DNA from: Quercus robur
Lineage: Eukaryota; Streptophyta; Magnoliopsida; Fagales; Fagaceae
Assembly (NCBI RefSeq): GCF_932294415.1
Contig: NC_065538.1
Location: 77,699,834 to 77,763,833, forward strand
Direction of reading: 5' to 3'
Length of the DNA stretch: 64,000 nucleotides
The notes under the pieces are model-generated. The model was not told the DNA's origin, did not search any database, and worked only from the letters and a program-made list of their open reading frames with translations. Made by a program: the position numbers and the translations under genes. Below, one piece after another: positions 12,351 through 32,658 of the stretch (positions within the stretch are counted from its first letter, which is position 1; each line of letters starts with the position of its first letter).

Positions 12351-12691
12351 GGTTCCCGCTAACATCTGCTACTTTGTTATTCACAAATCACAAATTGTGG
12401 AAAAAGAAGTTCCGGTTGATAGACTTTTAATTTTCCATTTCCGTATTACTTGAAAAATAAAAATGTTAGGACTACAATTATAACCACAATTTTTGCCACA
12501 ATTTGATGACCGCAAGTTATGAGTCATGGGGCAATGATTAATAGCTTGGCATTCTTTCATTGGATCTCAGTATTATTGACAGAAAATTTCTAAGAAATAA
12601 AAGAATAAATATGTTTTATAAACAAATCATTTTCCATGTTCCTGACTCCTGAGACTTCTGAGTTTGAGCAGGCTGAGCACAAGACTGATCA

Positions 12692-12699
12692 TATAAATA
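12692..12699 (+). promoter_or_regulatory. TATA box of CRK-A
   Basis: TATAAATA lies 34-41 bases before the only suitable ATG at 12733. The implied 5' leader is very short, roughly 5-15 nt. Confidence 0.55.
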
Positions 12700-12732
12700 A
12701 GGGCATCCCGCATCCCTTCTTTCAGTGTCTCC

Positions 12733-20423
<7,691 letters not shown>

Positions 20424-21773
20424 ACGCTTACAACTGTACAAGATTGCCGTTGGGTTTTGCATGATGGTGAACTTAATGTTGTACCCTTAATTTCTATAAA
20501 ATAGGATAGGATACGTATTGGAATTTGGGAAGGAAGGTCCAGCTAATTGAGTAAATGATTGTACTGTACAAACTACAAAGTTATTAAATAATAATGTATT
20601 TTGTATAAAAATGTTTTTCAATTTTCAAATTGAAAAAGGAAATTTCAATTGTAATTAATAAAAAAAGTGATTTTTTGTGTTGAATTTTCTTTTGTAGCCT
20701 AAAAGGAAAAATTACATTTACTATTATTATTTTGATGTCGGTTTCTTTGTGGGCTGGGCTTCTCGATAGCGCATTTGATACGTAGATCGTTGATGAACTG
20801 AGAGACATTTGTGCAAAATAAACAAGAGAATTGGACATTTTGAGCCACTATTATTTTCCAGTCATATCTCATAGGTGGGCCTGCAGAATGAACTTGGCAG
20901 TCCAGAATTTGGATTCAATCAATTACTCATTGCTGTTACCCACAAGAAGAAGCAAATAGATCTCATAGGCTTAGCCATGTTGTAATGAAGCTTATAATTT
21001 GAGGCTCGTTAGCTAGCAAAACATATAGGGTTCCAGTCCAAACCTACTAGATATATAAGGAAAATCCGAAAGCACTTTTTTCAAGTCTTAGGGAGCTACT
21101 CTTGTGAGATCTGTGAGGTTATTGTACCTTCTAACTCTTTCAAGTATCTACCAAAGATCACACACATATTATTAGTACCGGTGGAGTAAAAGTTGCAACA
21201 AGCTTTAGCTATCAAGCGTACTGAAGATTAAGACGTGAACTAGAGGTTCATGTTGTAGTAAGTCCACATTAAAGAAGTCTAAGGGGTTAAGAGCTCAATT
21301 TGGTAACTGTAGTTAGATTTACTACAAATTAGCATTCTTGACTGTAAATCTCAATTTAATATAGTGGATTGTTCTCTTGGGATTGTTCCCCCTCAAGTTT
21401 TTACCTTGAAACTAGTTTTCCTTGGTCATCATATCTTGTGTTATTTAGATTTTCCCTATGTATGTTTTCTTGTGATGAATGATTAACCTAGATTTGAATA
21501 ATTAACTAAAGTAAGAATTTGACTAAAAAATTAGGTTAAACATTGTGTTTTCCAAATGTCTAAAACTTACAGTAACCCTTAACAACTCTTGTGTGGGGAC
21601 AAATATTGTCTAAGGATAACATTCAATTATGCCTCCAAGCCAATCAAAATTTCTGTTTTCCTATTGGATCATTTTGTTATTTCATTATATTACTTTTCTA
21701 AATTCCCAATGGCGAGTAGATATAGAAACTTAACTAGTAAAATGAAAAAGACAACTATTCATAGTTTTTTAAT
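20424..21773. other. CRK-A 3' flank
   Basis: The first 500 bp are recognisably shared with the 3' flanks of CRK-B (to about 38890) and CRK-C (to about 59050), for example the 'ttggattcaatcaat' block near 20910 against 38855 and 59015. Beyond about 20960 it is unique AT-rich DNA with no supported gene. Confidence 0.6.
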
Positions 21774-21781
21774 GTATATGC

Positions 21782-22581
21782 TAGGGCTGTCCACGGGTCG
21801 GTCCGGGTCGGGTTTGTGCCCAACCCGCAACCGACCTGATCAGATCGGGTGGAGAAATTCCAAACCCGCCGCCGACCGCGAAAAGCCACCGGTCGAGTCG
21901 GATCGGACTCGGGTGGGCGGCGGTCGGAGTTGATTTCGACCGAAATAAATTGTAACAAACACTAAAGAACCAAAATCAACAGAACAAAAATCAAACTTCA
22001 GTAGTTTGATTCCTGAAGAACAAAATCAACAGATCTACAAACTCAAAGAGAAGATCTACAAACCCAAAGAATAGATCCACACATCCAAAGAACAAAAACC
22101 CAAAGAACAGATCCACAAATCCACAGATAACCGAACCTAAGAGATGAAATAGAAAGATTGAATCTGAGAGATGGAGGCGAAGACGAGCTGGGACGTTGCG
22201 GGCGAAGAGCACAGATCAACGACGAAGAGGCAGAGATCGACGATGGAGAGGCATATATCGATGATGACGATCGGCGAAGGGTAAACATCGGCGGTTGGAT
22301 CGGCGAAGGGTAAGAACTGAGAGTGAGAGGATGACTTTGGAAAGCAAGGACTGGAATGAGACTGGTTAACAAGCTTCAGACCTTTAAACCCATTGATATG
22401 GCGGTCGGGTCGGGTGGCTCGGGTATTGGAGGAAGAGACCCGCACCTGATCCGTCGGAATCGGTTTTGGAAAGTAAGGACCCGCCGCCGACCGCTGGAGG
22501 AGTCGGATCGGACGGCGAACAGTTCGGGTCCGGTCGGTTTGACCGGGTGGGTCGGATCTGCGGGTTGTTTGGACAGCCCTA
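21782..22581. mobile_element. hAT MITE, 800 bp, perfect 8-bp TSD
   Basis: The ends are perfect 12-bp inverted repeats TAGGGCTGTCCA, flanked by the perfect 8-bp duplication GTATATGC (21774-21781 and 22582-22589). Subterminal regions are rich in GGGTCGG/CCGACC words. No transposase is encoded; reading frames inside reflect GC-rich ends and simple internal repeats (ATCCACAAA-type words at 22030-22130). The intact ends suggest a fairly recent insertion. Confidence 0.9.
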
Positions 22582-22956
22582 GTATATGCGACATAAATTT
22601 TTATACTCAGGTGATGTAATAAGAAGTGGTCAATAAAAAGTCAAACGTTTTGCTTTTTTCTAATGTAAAACGATAAGTAAATGCTGAAACTTAATGGGTA
22701 AAATGAAAAGGCACAAATGTTCGGTGTTTTTAAATGTATACGTGGTATAAATTTATATAGTTAGGTGATGCAATAAGAAGTTGTTAACAAAAAGTAAAAT
22801 GTTTCACTTTTATATATATATATTCTTCTTTTTGAAGGTCAATGTGTTCAAATATACACCCTAACCATTATGTGGCACTGCCACTGATGATGTTTTTTTT
22901 TGGAGGGCCATGATTCCATTGTGTTTGATGTTTTTTGCAACTAAAAGTCTATTTAA

Positions 22957-23083
22957 AAGCCAAGAGTATTGCAGCTTAATTGGCACTTCCTCTTCCACTT
23001 GTGCTTGAGGATGTAGGTAGGGCGAGGAGTGGGTAAAGGGTTCAAGTTGCGAAGTTACTAGCAAATTATAACTATCTAAAAAA
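22957..23083 (+). mobile_element. Short SINE with 14-bp TSD
   Basis: A B-box-like GGTTCAAGTT at 23039-23048 is followed by an A-rich end. The element is flanked by the exact 14-bp repeat AAAAGTCTATTTAA (22943-22956 and 23084-23097). At about 127 bp it is a short or 5'-truncated copy; the A box is not clear. Confidence 0.75.
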
Positions 23084-24722
23084 AAAAGTCTATTTAAGAA
23101 AACAAAAATTTCCTAATAAGTAAAAAATTAAGGACAAATAGAGAAATAAAAGTCTAAGAGCCGTTTAAAAAATATTGGTCTTTTTAATTCTAAGTTAGTT
23201 CCTTACTCGTATATATGCATGTGTCATGTGTGTGCTTCCTTCATTTATCATTGTATTTTTTTTTTCCCTAAAACATTTGATGGGGTGATAGTAGATCCAA
23301 AGAAAATATATGTTTTATTTATAATCATTTTTTTTCTAAATCTTTCCAAATGGTTGATGATCACTCTTAGACTTTGTATGTTGAAAGAGAAATTATTGCA
23401 AAATTTAGAAAATAAATAATTTTTGACACTTAAAATAATGTCTAGGTCTATTTTGATAGAAAATTGATTTGAAATATATTGAGCAGCAATTATTTTGTGT
23501 TTTTTAAAACCAAATTGCAAATTGTATCCTCTAAGTTTAAACCATGTTGATTTTGTTCCTTAAATTTTAAAATTTTAGATTTTGGACCTTGACATCATAT
23601 AGGATTTTGATTTAAGTCCTTCCATGCATACCCATTACCAAGGTAACTCAAAATCAAATCAGACCCAACCACTAAGCTAATTATCATGGTTTTGAATACC
23701 ATTACGTTTTGGCTAAAATGGGCGAAAAATCTTGTATCAGTATGAAAACCAGAACAATAACCACTTTATTCCACCTTAGGTAAAATTCCTATCCATTCTG
23801 AATGTTTTGGTCAGTTTTGGCCAATAGTAACCAAAATTAAAGATTCTACCACTACCTTTATCTCTGTTAGGAATGACAACGGGCCGGGTTTTTTCATACC
23901 TGGACCCGACCTGCAAGCTAGATCTGGCCCGATTAGTAAACGGATTTTTTTTACAGGGCCCAGACCCACCCCGTTAGGCCCCTGTGGGCCCCATTTAGCC
24001 CTACCAAATTTGGGCCCAAGCAGCGGCCCAAATCATGGCCCAACCAAAAATAAATAAAATTGAAGCCCATTAAGATTTTTTTGCCTAAATTCAAGCCCAT
24101 TCAAGCCATATAACGTGGCCCAAATGCCAAATCAGTCCAAATCATAGGTTAATCATAAATCACCTGTTAATTATAAACCTATAAATCAATAAATCATATC
24201 TAATATCATCAATCAATAAATCACCTGTTAATTATACATCCATAAATCAATAAATCATAACTAAGATTATAAATCAATAAATCACCTAGCTAAGATAACC
24301 ATTTAATCATAAATCAACAAAATCATAGCTAAAATCACCTGCTAAACATAAAAATAAAATAAATCCAACAAGTACAAGAAATAAGTATTACAAGTCCAAC
24401 GAGTCCAAGAAATTAAAAAGCTACAAAATAAATCCCACAAGTTTAGAATAATTACAAATCAACAAATTAATCCAACAAGTTTAAGAAATTAAAAAGGCTA
24501 CTAAATTAATACAAAAAGTCTAATCCTCCACAATTGTGACACAACACCATCCTCTTCATTAGGCTCTCCATCATCAAGAATTGATTGAAGTGTACAATCT
24601 CTAGACATAGTTGAAGAACCTACAACAACAATGAATTAAAAAAATGGAATAAACTTCATCAAATTATAACTAGCAAATATAAAAATACAATTTTGATTGT
24701 ATAAATACAAATTAGTCAATTG

Positions 24723-26957
24723 CTAACCGTTGATTTCATTCCATAACCAATTTTGAGCACACATCATTGCTTCTATAGTCTTGGGATGTAGCCTACTATG
24801 GTGTGAACTTAACAGTCTCCTACTAGTGCTAAAGGCAGATTCTGAAACAACAGTTGTGACAGGAATGACTAAAATATCTCTTGCAATCCTTTGTAAAGTA
24901 GGATACTTAAGACCATTACTTTTCCACCATGCCAAAATATCAAATTCTTCATTCCTCTTCAACACTTTCTCATCAATGAAATGATCAAATTCACTTCTAG
25001 CACTCCCATGTTTCTTTGAACTACTTGAATTATTGTTCACAAGCAAATCAAAAGATGACATTGCCCCACTCAACCTAAACTTCATTTGCACCACATAATC
25101 TAAAGTACTTGTAGGAATATGAGAACTTCTTTCATTATCTATAGGGGACTCATCTACATCTTTATACTCATCAAGCAAATCATAACAAAAATTCTTAATT
25201 TTTTCAATCTCCAAATTAGAATTATCACCATAAATGCTAGGTTAATAAAACTCTAATAACTTTATCTTATATCTTGAATCTAAGATAGCAACAATAGCCA
25301 TAACAACATTAACATTAGCCTAATAAGAATTAAATTTAGTAAGCATGCTTTCTGTCATCATACTTATCATCTCATTTGAAGACAAACTCCATTTAATCAA
25401 TGCAATTTTCAACTCACACACCAAAGTAAATACATATTAGTTGTGGGGTACTTACGACTAGAGAAAAACTAAGTCACACTATGAAATAACTCCAACCTCC
25501 CACAAATATCTTTGACTACCTCTCAATCATGATCATGTGGCAAACAAGTATAAGATGCTTCATTTTTAGCCAAATGAAAGAAAGCATCTTTATAAATCAA
25601 TGTAGTAGAAAGCATTAAGTAAGTTGAATTCCAACGTGTTTTACAATCTAAGACCAACTCTTTGGTGCATTGAACACGCAATTGACGTGTATTTTCATCA
25701 AATTTCTACCTCCTTTTTGATGATCCAATCTAATAAATCACACTATCATGAATCCTTTCAATACCATCACCAATAAGAGACAACCTATCTTGAACAATCA
25801 AATTCAAAATATGTGCAACACACCTCATATGCAACATAGACCCACCCAACATAAGAGAACTAGTATCAAGCTTGTTCAAGAGAAGTCTTATAATGGCATC
25901 ATTAGTACTAAAATTATCAACAGTAATTGTGGACAACTTCCTATCAATGTTCCACTCTAAAAAACAATCAACAAGGACTTCAGCAAGGACATCTTTCGTG
26001 TGTGGAGAAGGAACATAAACAAACCTAGAAAAATAATAAGAATAATTATAACATAACTCAATACACATTCAATTTAACATAACTTAATAAACATCCTAAA
26101 CATAAAGTTTTTAACATTCAATTTAACCCAATATCATAAACTCAATTCATATGGTTTAATAGATTTAACATTTATAGATCAAAAAATTACCTTAAAACCC
26201 GGCTTTGCAACATCTAAGTATGATCGATAAAATGAGTGGTAATGACCATAAACCCTCTCTTTTTGTTAGTCGAAGTCCACATATCAATTGTAATTGCCAT
26301 CCTACTTCCATTCTTGTCCGTCATCTTCAAAGCTTTCTCCCTCTCATTATCACAAATTTTAAGAATGTCACTCTTCAAAGTGTCTCTTGAGATAAGTTTA
26401 AACAAAGGTTGAAGAAAACCCACAAATTCTCTAAACCCAATGTGGTCAACCATTGAAAGGGGGTATTTGTGTAGGATGACCATACGAGCAAGATTATTCC
26501 TCACTTTGACTTGATCAAATTGGTAAGTATTTAAACTCATTGTTCCATCCATCTTATTTTGTTGTTTAATTAAGACTTGTTGTTGCATATCCCTTATATC
26601 TTTAAACTTCAACCGTGGACATCTTGCTAAATGATTATGCAAATGGGTTGTACCTTGGCTAGAATCACTCAAGTAAAGCTTGCCACAATGATGGCATTGG
26701 GCTTTAAATTTTCCATCAACCTTCTTCCTTGTAAAATGCTCCTAAACATTTGAGGTAGTATTTCTTTTTCTAGTTGTATCCAAATCCTCATTTGTAGGCT
26801 CTTGCTCTCCCTCTTCCTCTGTCCCTTTTTGTTCCTCTACCTCTACATCTTCTCCAACTAAGTCCATCGTTGGGAATTTCAAACTCTTAATTGGTTCAGA
26901 AGTTTGGGAGTTAGAATCAAAACAAATATTCACAAATTCATTATTACACATACTCAT
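24723..26957 (-). pseudogene. Ac-like hAT transposase pseudogene
   Basis: Reading down the minus strand there are, in order: an acidic N-terminus (26957-26742); a BED-type zinc finger with CHHC and HLHNH (about 26700-26620); the core with MAITIDMWTSTNKKRGFMV (about 26310-26250); an intron with a clear acceptor near 26034; RFVYVPSPHTKDVLAEVL with STITVDNFSTND (26033-25890); and the C-terminal hAT dimerisation region with YPTLQRIARDILVIPVTTVV and SESAFSTSRRLL (to 24723). It is broken. TAG stops sit at 26739-26741 just before EHFTRKK and just after HFIDHT near 26218, both at likely tryptophan positions. 25215-25730 contains many stops and frame changes. It cannot make a functional enzyme. Confidence 0.88.
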
Positions 26958-28461
26958 TGATTAATGGGCACAAATTCATAATTACACAGATTCACAAATT
27001 CTATCAACCTAATCATAATTAAACATGATTAACTACAAATTCAAACACTTACTCGTTGCTAATGGCCATAAAGGTGATGGTGATCCTGAGGGTGAGCTGT
27101 CAGGCGACAATGGCAAGGGTAATCGTGAATATGGCGAAGGAAACCGTATAGCTGGCAAGGGAAAACGTCTGGTTCTCAAGGGAGAGCCGCTTAGCGAGGG
27201 AGAACCAGATTTGTTTGTGTCTCCCATCTCTGTTTTAGGCTCTGCATTCCCAACATACACAAAAAACAATAAACAATTTCTTTCATTAACACAAAATGGT
27301 TGAATTTTTATTTTTTCAATTTAACGAAATATCCTAGTTAAATCAATGCAGCAATAAGGATCTAAGCACACACATTTCTTGATAAGAAGACTCAAGATAG
27401 GGTAGTAATTTGAAGATATGTAATCAAGAAGAGCTAGTCCAATACATATAGAAACTTATAATATCTATTCATAAACCATTGGAAATAGAAACTTCCTCTC
27501 ACGGGTTGCTCCTACATTTTCACTTTATGGATGGGTCCAAGCATGATAAAGAGAAAAGTTAAATTTTTTTTTTCATTGTTATTATTTGAGAGAAGTAACA
27601 AGTTGAACTTTTAGGAAATGAGAAAAGTGGTCAATTGTTTTGAAAACCTTAACAAACATAGGCATAACAAATTAATTTTAATTGGTTTACATACCATCAG
27701 AAAGAAGAAGAGCACAACTATTTCCAAAAAATTAAGTTACAATGAACATAAGCTGAAAATACATGTCTCAACATTATTATTGCAATAAACCTCCGCACCC
27801 CTTTTTAAAAAAGAAATACTCTGCATATGGTTTCTCTCATGGAACCATTTGTTAACAAAACATAAAGACAGTACCAAAATAGTCCTCACACACACACACA
27901 CACACAAACTCAAATTCACAGAAGAACAAAATCCAACCAAACACTCAACAAATTTAAGTATGTAACAAAAACGAACTACTCTCCGAATATGGTTGCTGCC
28001 CTGTCACAGTTGCAACAAAATCATCAAGAAACCAAACTACATTTGCGATTTTAGATAGTAACCTTATTTGAGCTCATCCAAAAAAGAAAAAAAAACATTT
28101 TATGAAATACTTAATAAAACTATGGGTTTTCGTTGGTTTTTGGATTTACAAGGGAATGTGATTATAAAATACTTAAAAAAAAAAAAAAAAAAAAAAAAAT
28201 TGAAGAGAAGTAGAGAACATACTGGCAGTGACAACTAGGGACGACGGTGAGACCTTGGACTAGCGGTGAGAGGCAATGAGCTTGGACGGTGATGCTTGAG
28301 AGTGAGTGAGATGGAGGTTGTGTTACTGTGTGAGCTATGAGATTGAGAGTGAGTGATAAAGTGAGGCGACTGTGGCTGTGTGTGAGTGTGCTTGTGTGAG
28401 CCGTGAGCGTGCTCTTGTGTGAGGCATGAGTTGAAATGATATATGGGTGGGTTAGGGTTTA

Positions 28462-28465
<4 letters not shown>

Positions 28466-28511
<46 letters not shown>
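28466..28511. repeat. (TA)n microsatellite
   Basis: An uninterrupted TA run of about 45 bases lies near the right end of the 4.8-kb hAT element. Confidence 0.95.
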
Positions 28512-28513
<2 letters not shown>

Positions 28514-28880
28514 AGGGTTTATAGTAATTTCAGAGTAACCAGGTCGGGTCCAGGTCTGGGTTTTGATTTGGGTTTTTGATAAAACCCAAACTTGCTTCGG
28601 TTTTTTTTTAAACCATATCCGACCCTATTCTTTATCGGGCCGGGTAAAACCCGACCCATTAGGGTCGGGTCTGGCCAGGTACCCGTGGGTTGGGCAGCAA
28701 TTGCCATCCCTAATCTCTATCTAAAACATAGAAGAAAAAACTAGATCTTTACACCTTTTAAGCTAAACAAAAGATGAAGAAAAAAAAAAAAAAACAAAAA
28801 ACAAAACTGAGGATGTGTGAGAGGAAAAAAATAAAGAAGAAGAAAGGAAGATCAAGATGAGTAGAGTGCAAATACAGTAA

Positions 28881-29230
28881 GAGCATTTGCACTAGCTCCT
28901 ATTTTAGTATAAGAACCGACTTTTTTTACTATACATAATCACTTTTCAAAAACATCCATATCATATTATCCATTTTACACTACATTTCATTATAATATAA
29001 TTTTTTATCATTTTTTTTTTACTCTCCCAAATCATCTCTCTCTCTATGACTAAAGAAAATATTCTAAAATACATATTTGTATATGAATAGTAACCATATA
29101 TATTTACATAGCTATTGTATCTAGAATCCTATTTTGCATAATTTTGCATAAGTTGATGTAAGTATTTTTTGAGATTAGTTGAGCAAATTGTAGGGCTAAT
29201 GCTATTTTAGATAGACTGATATGAATACTC
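28881..29230. mobile_element. PIF/Harbinger-like MITE, 350 bp, TAA TSD
   Basis: The left end GAGCATTTGCACTAG and the reverse complement of the right end GAGTATTCATATCAG are related inverted ends. TAA flanks both sides (28878-28880 and 29231-29233). The termini resemble those of the larger MITE at 8633-9730. Confidence 0.7.
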
Positions 29231-29371
29231 TAAGACATGAGGAAGAATAATGAAGGTTTAGCCAATTAGGTGAAAACTTTGTGAGATTACAAAATCAAAT
29301 AAATTGGGTAGGTGAGAATGAAAGTCAGTAGGGTTGGACAATGTGAAAAGTGAGCCTTTCAAGAAGGTTCC

Positions 29372-29560
29372 TTGTACCACCGCGCACTTTTGGCGCGGTG
29401 GTCACTCTACAAGTAAAAGTGCTTGTAGGATGTGGAGGCAAGGGCGAAGGTTCAAGTCTCTAAGTGGGAGATTCAAGTCTCTAGGTGGAAGCATCACAAA
29501 CATATACATTTAGATTAGGTTAGAGTAGTATTTATATCTTGTATCCAAAAAAAAAAAAGT
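29372..29560 (+). mobile_element. SINE-like element with GC-rich 5' hairpin
   Basis: A B-box-like GGTTCAAGTCTC occurs near 29450 and is repeated in degenerate form near 29470. The element ends in TATCTTGTATCC plus poly-A at about 29547-29559. The 5' part contains the palindrome ACCACCGCGC ... GCGCGGTGGT (29376-29385 and 29393-29402). A diverged relative lies at 56197-56337. The target duplication was not resolved, so the ends are approximate. Confidence 0.65.
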
Positions 29561-30400
29561 TATTCGTTTCAATTACTCAATATGTTGGTTTTATTTACAA
29601 AAATCCCATAAATGATTTTAAAAAAAATAATAATATGCCCACATTGCTTTATTTTTAAAATTTATGAAGAATTATGCTCATTTTATTTAAGATTGAAAAA
29701 TATTTTTTTTTAATTAAATTCATTGTTTTATATAATATGGTCCTCAAAATATTCCTTTCCAACTGAAATGGAGTCCGAAATGATATTTAGAACTTTGCTG
29801 GCTTAAGTAAGGCCCTCAAAGTGTAAGAAAGCCCTAAGTATAGATTAATAAAAAAAATTTTAAATAAAGATAAACATTCCAAATATTAGTCGATACATTC
29901 TATCAAAAAGAAATCCCAAAATATTTATCTAAAGAAACAAGAGAAAAAACTTTTGGGCTATTAATTATCTTTTGGAGTATAACTAAACCCCAAAACTTAC
30001 CTAATGCATGTAAATCTCCATCTAAAAGCTGTGCAATTTGTCTACAGCTCTTTTAATAGTAGGAGTTATTACTCTATACATGTGCCACGTAATATATACC
30101 AAAGATGTTTGACTTTTGGTTAAGTATATAACATTGTGCCATATAAGTTTTTAGGAGAAATTACACTTTATCACCCTAAACTATACCCTCAATTACACTT
30201 TACACCATAAACTTTTAGAATGTACACTAAATTATGATCCTTGTTATACCTTACACCTCAACATCAAGTTCACCATTAACTTTAATATAAAAATATGGCA
30301 CAATGTGGAAAGACCTAATTGCCCATCTTCCTAGTCCCTTAATAACAAATGAGAAATTACACTTTACCATCATAAATTATGTTCCTATGTACACTTTGCA

Positions 30401-32658
30401 GTCACGACTTGTTTATTAAACGAGTAACCCGACATGACACGTTTAACTCGTTTAATTAGTAGGTCATGTTAGGGTCGACACAAATGACCTATTTATTAAC
30501 TTGTTTAATTAATGGGTCATAACTAACCTGAATAACCTATTTGATTTATAGGTCATACCTAACCCAAATAACCTATTAACAATTCCCATATATCTCTTCT
30601 CAAAAAAAAAAAAAATCTCATATATCTAAAATTATATTATTACCATATATCAACTTACATGGCATATCAAAATACACATGATGGAAAAATTTAAGTCCAG
30701 CCATCCAAGTGCTAGATCAAAAACTAAAAGACATCTAAATTAAGACACTGTATTAGAAGAGATTGAGAGTTCCATTCAAGAGATGTCTCCCTTGTGCTCA
30801 TTCTTATTGATATTCATCATTATATCTTCAGCATACATTCAAATGGCACTTCAAATTTCCAATACCATATACTCCAACAACAATATATTCCTTTCCACAC
30901 TTTTTGCATTTGCAAATAGGCTTTTCTCCATCTTTTGTAGGAAGCATATGAAAGAAATGCCAAACACTTGAAATCCCCCTCCTTTTGTTGTCTTTATTAT
31001 TTGTCTTAGTCTCAGACTTAGACTTCTTTGGCAGAGGAAGTTCAGCCAGTTCAACAAGTTTATCTTTTAAATCAAGGTCTTCACCTTCATTTTTAGTGTC
31101 AATAAGCTGCATCTCATCAATTTTTCATCTAGAAAAACTTAAAGAGAAATTATTAAGCAGAAAATTAGTAATTCTAAGATGATAGAAACAAATAAACTTG
31201 AAAACTAATCATAAAGCACGACAAATAATTTTAAAATAATAAAAAAAAAATCTATTATTAGTACTAAATGGTTAACAGTATAGTGATTTGTAAAACTATT
31301 AGTACTAAATGGTTGCTCTATCTAGAAAGTCCCAATATGTTCAAACTGCTCATATGGCTAATGTGATTTGTAAAACCACTATACTTGCATCTTCAATTAT
31401 TTTATTTTAAGAGGACCAAAAAAAAAAAACTAGAAAAGTAATCATAGACATAGAGCAAGACCCAATTATTTTAAAATCAACATTAAAAAAAAAAAAAAAA
31501 AACAGATCTAATATTAGTACCGAACAATCAACATGATAGTTTAACACAAAAAAATTTTATTTCATAAAAACAAAAACAAAGATATGTTAAAGTTTGAAAT
31601 GTGGTAGGTATTCATCTAAAAAAACAAGAGAAAGTCATGTGATGAGAAACAGGTGTGTGGCTGTGGAATTTTTTTGTTTAAAAAATATAAAATATCTCAT
31701 GCTCTAGTCTCTTCCCCAAACAGATAACACAAACACACCATAGCTCTCTTTAGCCTTTTCAGTTCATCTCTCTCCCCGCTTTTTTGCCTCTTTTTTGTTT
31801 TTCCTTTATGAGGATCTCACTTCTCAATCTCTCTTACAAAAAATAGAACCCAGCAAATCTCCCCTCCCGTTTCAATTCTCTTCCTAAGCAAGCTAATCTA
31901 GCAATGACAAATCTAATATCTAAGGCTTGAGCTTTTGGCATTATAGAACCATTCAATCTGTTTTTTTTTTTTTTTTTTTTTAACTAAAATAATTCATGAT
32001 TTTCAACTTGGAAAAGTAACAATTTTTTTGCAAAAGTGGTGTGTGGAAAATTGTAAATGAGTGTGAGAAATAGATGTTGTTCATATACCTTGCAAGTGGA
32101 TTCGTCAGTTGAAAGCTGAAGAAAGAGGTGACTGGTGAAGCTGTGAACCCCGTGAAGGAGAAGAGAGAGCAGAGAGGCAGCTACAGTTTTGAGGAGAAGA
32201 GATAGTAGTGGAGGCGGCTAGGGATTTGAAGGGAAGATAGAGTAAAGGGTTGAGAGACATAGGGACGACTAAGTTTTGATTTTAAATAATGTAGAATCTG
32301 TAGAGAAGAAAGAGGAGTGGTTGGAGTTTTGAGGAAAAGAAGAAGAGTCAGAGAGTTAAGGCTGATGATAAAAATGAAGAGACAGAGTGAGAGAGGCATG
32401 ACTAAGATCTGGCAGTGAGGGAGGAGAATAAGGGAATAGGAAAGCTTATATACCTAGGTTTATAAGGGTAAATTGCTAAAATTACCTTTATAAGCTAATT
32501 AGGTCAAACGGGTCAAACAAGTTTACATGAACACGAACACGACCCTATTAGTAAACAGGTTAGCCGTGTTGACCCGAATATGACCCGAACCCGTTTAGCC
32601 TCAACCCATGACCTGTTTATAAATGGGTTCGCGGGTCATGTCAGATTTTGCCACCCCT
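30401..32658. mobile_element. hAT-like element nested in the MITE
   Basis: The right end read in reverse is AGGGGTGGCAAAATC, a hAT-type terminus. Flanking 8-mers ACTTTGCA (30393-30400) and ACTTTGGA (32659-32666) match at 7 of 8 positions. Both ends are rich in ACCCG/CGGGT words (30420-30560 and 32500-32650). The left terminus is not a clear inverted copy of the right, so that boundary is less certain. The only coding trace is a BED-finger fragment. Confidence 0.6.
30828..31112 (-). pseudogene. BED zinc-finger fragment of a hAT transposase
   Basis: The 94-residue frame contains SSVWHFFHMLP followed by CKCKKCGKEY and NLKCHLNVC, the C-X2-C ... H-X3-C layout of the N-terminal BED finger of plant hAT transposases. 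A lysine-rich stretch precedes it. No catalytic core or dimerisation region follows, so this is a remnant. Domesticated BED proteins exist in plants, but nothing here supports an expressed gene. Confidence 0.6.

Larger units (their letters stand above)
23868..28712. mobile_element. 4.8-kb hAT transposon with decayed transposase
   Basis: Left end TAGGAATGACAACGGGCC and right end (reverse complement) TAGGGATGGCAATTGCTGCC are flanked by 8-bp direct repeats ATCTCTGT / ATCTCTAT (23860-23867 and 28713-28720, one mismatch). GGGCCGGG-type words crowd both ends, as in Ac-like elements. The transposase remnant lies at 24723-26957 on the minus strand. The remaining interior is AT-rich and non-coding, with a poly-A run near 28180 and a TA microsatellite at 28466-28511. 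Confidence 0.87.

Noticed and set aside
27025-27303. 92-aa plus-strand ORF rich in G, E and N
   Set aside because: It lies inside the hAT element opposite its transposase region, with repetitive composition and no recognised domain.
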